A DNA stretch of 6,667 bases. It comes from Filomicrobium sp. (lineage in GTDB: Bacteria > Pseudomonadota > Alphaproteobacteria > Rhizobiales > Hyphomicrobiaceae). The notes under the pieces are model-generated. The model ran no database searches, was not told where the DNA came from, and saw only the letters and a list, made by a program, of their open reading frames with translations. The stretch covers positions 1 through 6,667 of the forward strand of contig JAJFHK010000172.1 in NCBI GenBank assembly GCA_021775655.1, written 5' to 3'. Every line of letters starts with the position of its first letter. The first letter of the stretch is position 1. The position numbers and the translations under genes were made by a program. Positions 5,543 through 6,667 of the stretch are shown here, piece after piece.

Positions 5543-6573
5543 TGGGCGACGTTAAAATCCGCGATGCCGATCTTCTGGCCGAGTTGGAGGCCGCTCGCGG
5601 TAAGTTTGGCGTGCAGTACGCTGAAGCCAACCTCATCGAACGCCAGGCCGAACGCGATCGGATTGCTGCTATGCCGCCGGCCAAACGCCGTCGTGCAGAG
5701 ACGGCCGGATTGCTTGCCAACTCCAAAGCTTCATTGAAGGATCTACGCCACGTGCACTCGGTGCTGGCCATCGTCGGTCTGCCTTACGAACGCCTGCCCG
5801 GAGACCAACAGCACTTTGCCCGCCAGCAAGGCCAGATGGCGCTCGATGTCACCGCAGGTTATCTGCGCGATGCCAATGGAGCCGCCGTCCTGCAACCAGT
5901 GCCGTTCGGTCCCAAAGCACGCCTGATCCTCATGCACCTGTGCTCGCAAGCCATTTTGCAAAAATCAGCCACCATCGAAATCGCCGACACCTTTACCGGC
6001 TTCGTCCGCGACATGGGATTTTCAGATAGCGGCGGCAAACGTGGTCCTCTTACAGCCTTCAAGGAACAGCTCAACGCGTTGGCCGCCTGCTCCATGCGCA
6101 TGAGTGTCTGGAACGGTGAGAGTGTCAGATCCCGCAACATTTCACCTATTGAACAAATGGATTTGTGGCTCACCCACAATCCAGCACAGCGCTCATTGTG
6201 GCCCTCGACCGTCACTTTCAGCCCGGCCATGTACGACAGCCTCAAACGCCATGCCCTGCCGCTTAACGCCCATGTCATCCGTGCCTTTGCAGCCTCCGCC
6301 CGCAAGCTTGATCTTTATTTTTGGTTGGGATGGCGCATCCATAACATCGATGGGCCGCTGACCTTGTCCTGGGCTGCACTCTACGAACAGTTCGGCGGTA
6401 CCAACGCCAACGCAAGAGATTTTAAACGTCACTTCAAGCATGACCTTGCCGAAATCAAGGAAGTGCTGACCAAGCTGCCAGCAACACTCTCAGAAACCGG
6501 GCTCACCATCGAACCCGCCGATCCTGATGTTCTGGCATTGCCGGTTAAACGCATCGCGACCAAGAAGAAATAA
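5542..6573 (+). CDS. repA: Plasmid replication initiator, RepA_C family
   Basis: A 343-residue protein resembling the 'plasmid encoded RepA' family (RepA_C). The most typical part is PVPFGPKARLILMHLCSQA (from about residue 119), followed by a winged-helix-like stretch. That stretch includes FTGFVRDMGFSDSGGKRGPLTAFKEQL-type sequence and runs to about residue 290 (LDLYFWLGWRI). The N-terminal 100 residues are charged and helical, and the C-terminus is Lys-rich. The start codon overlaps the RHH stop in a TGATG arrangement, so translation is probably coupled and initiator level follows the partition operon. RepA should bind iterons and recruit host DnaB/DnaA functions; the direct repeats just after the gene are candidate sites. 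This is not a RepABC-type locus: ParA and RepA are unlike RepA/RepC of that family in size and order. Confidence 0.85.
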   Translation: MGDVKIRDADLLAELEAARGKFGVQYAEANLIERQAERDRIAAMPPAKRRRAETAGLLANSKASLKDLRHVHSVLAIVGLPYERLPGDQQHFARQQGQMALDVTAGYLRDANGAAVLQPVPFGPKARLILMHLCSQAILQKSATIEIADTFTGFVRDMGFSDSGGKRGPLTAFKEQLNALAACSMRMSVWNGESVRSRNISPIEQMDLWLTHNPAQRSLWPSTVTFSPAMYDSLKRHALPLNAHVIRAFAASARKLDLYFWLGWRIHNIDGPLTLSWAALYEQFGGTNANARDFKRHFKHDLAEIKEVLTKLPATLSETGLTIEPADPDVLALPVKRIATKKK

Positions 6574-6587
6574 CAGCATCATTTGCT

Positions 6588-6667
6588 CCGCAGAGTTGGC
6601 CACGCTTTCCATCCAATTGACCGACACAATTTCAATGACTTGGCCGGGGGCACCGCAGAGTTGGCCA
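6588..6667. repeat. Iteron-like direct repeats after repA, possible origin (cut by window end)
   Basis: CCGCAGAGTTGGCCA occurs exactly at 6588-6602 and 6653-6667, 65 bases apart. Between them the core recurs in weaker form: TTGACC at 6617 and TTGGCC at 6640. The core positions 6596, 6617, 6640 and 6661 are 21, 23 and 21 bases apart, about two helical turns, as in iteron origins. The window stops at the end of the last copy, so the number of repeats is unknown. Confidence 0.5.

Noticed and set aside
5859..6305. Minus-strand open frame of 148 codons opposite repA
   Set aside because: It is a shadow of the RepA_C coding region with no recognisable motif.

Overview
The window looks like a piece of a plasmid, or plasmid-derived accessory region, from an alphaproteobacterium, probably Rhizobiales-like. 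The evidence is a small ParA, a ribbon-helix-helix (RHH) partner and a RepA_C-type replication initiator in one tight operon, preceded by a Phd/PemK-type toxin-antitoxin pair. The organism is inferred from protein style and a moderately high GC content judged by eye, not from a search. All convincing genes lie on the + strand.

Layout. Positions 1-1442 hold the 3' part of a large AAA_13 ('wrap-around') ATPase gene of the RloC/PrrC anticodon-nuclease type. Next come an unrecognised 366-codon gene (about 1561-2661) and a helical protein with a HEPN-like RHNIAH motif (2881-3492). Together these look like an accessory, probably defence-related, block. Positions 3611-4374 hold an antitoxin-toxin operon with a recognisable promoter whose spacer is a perfect palindrome. 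Positions 4375-4634 are non-coding, and 4635-6573 carry parA, the RHH gene and repA. The last 94 bases contain the first visible units of an iteron-like repeat set, cut by the window edge.

Most notable observation. The non-coding stretch before parA is not random. Read in steps of 8 bases from 4386 to 4641, 26 of 32 successive octamers begin with C. The consensus is CATG followed by a pyrimidine, and the last CATG box contains the parA start codon. A second, shorter 8-base series (5217-5272, seven units, all starting CA and ending A) covers the ribosome-binding site and start codon of the RHH gene. The simplest reading is a long degenerate centromere/operator for the RHH protein, comparable in logic to the tetramer-plus-4-bp-spacer sites of ParG-type segregation systems, but with a different box and many more units.

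How the parts fit. RepA would initiate replication, perhaps through the repeats after it. ParA plus the RHH protein on the 8-bp array would partition the plasmid and repress their own operon. The toxin-antitoxin pair would add post-segregational stability, and the ATPase/nuclease-like genes would be cargo protecting host or plasmid.
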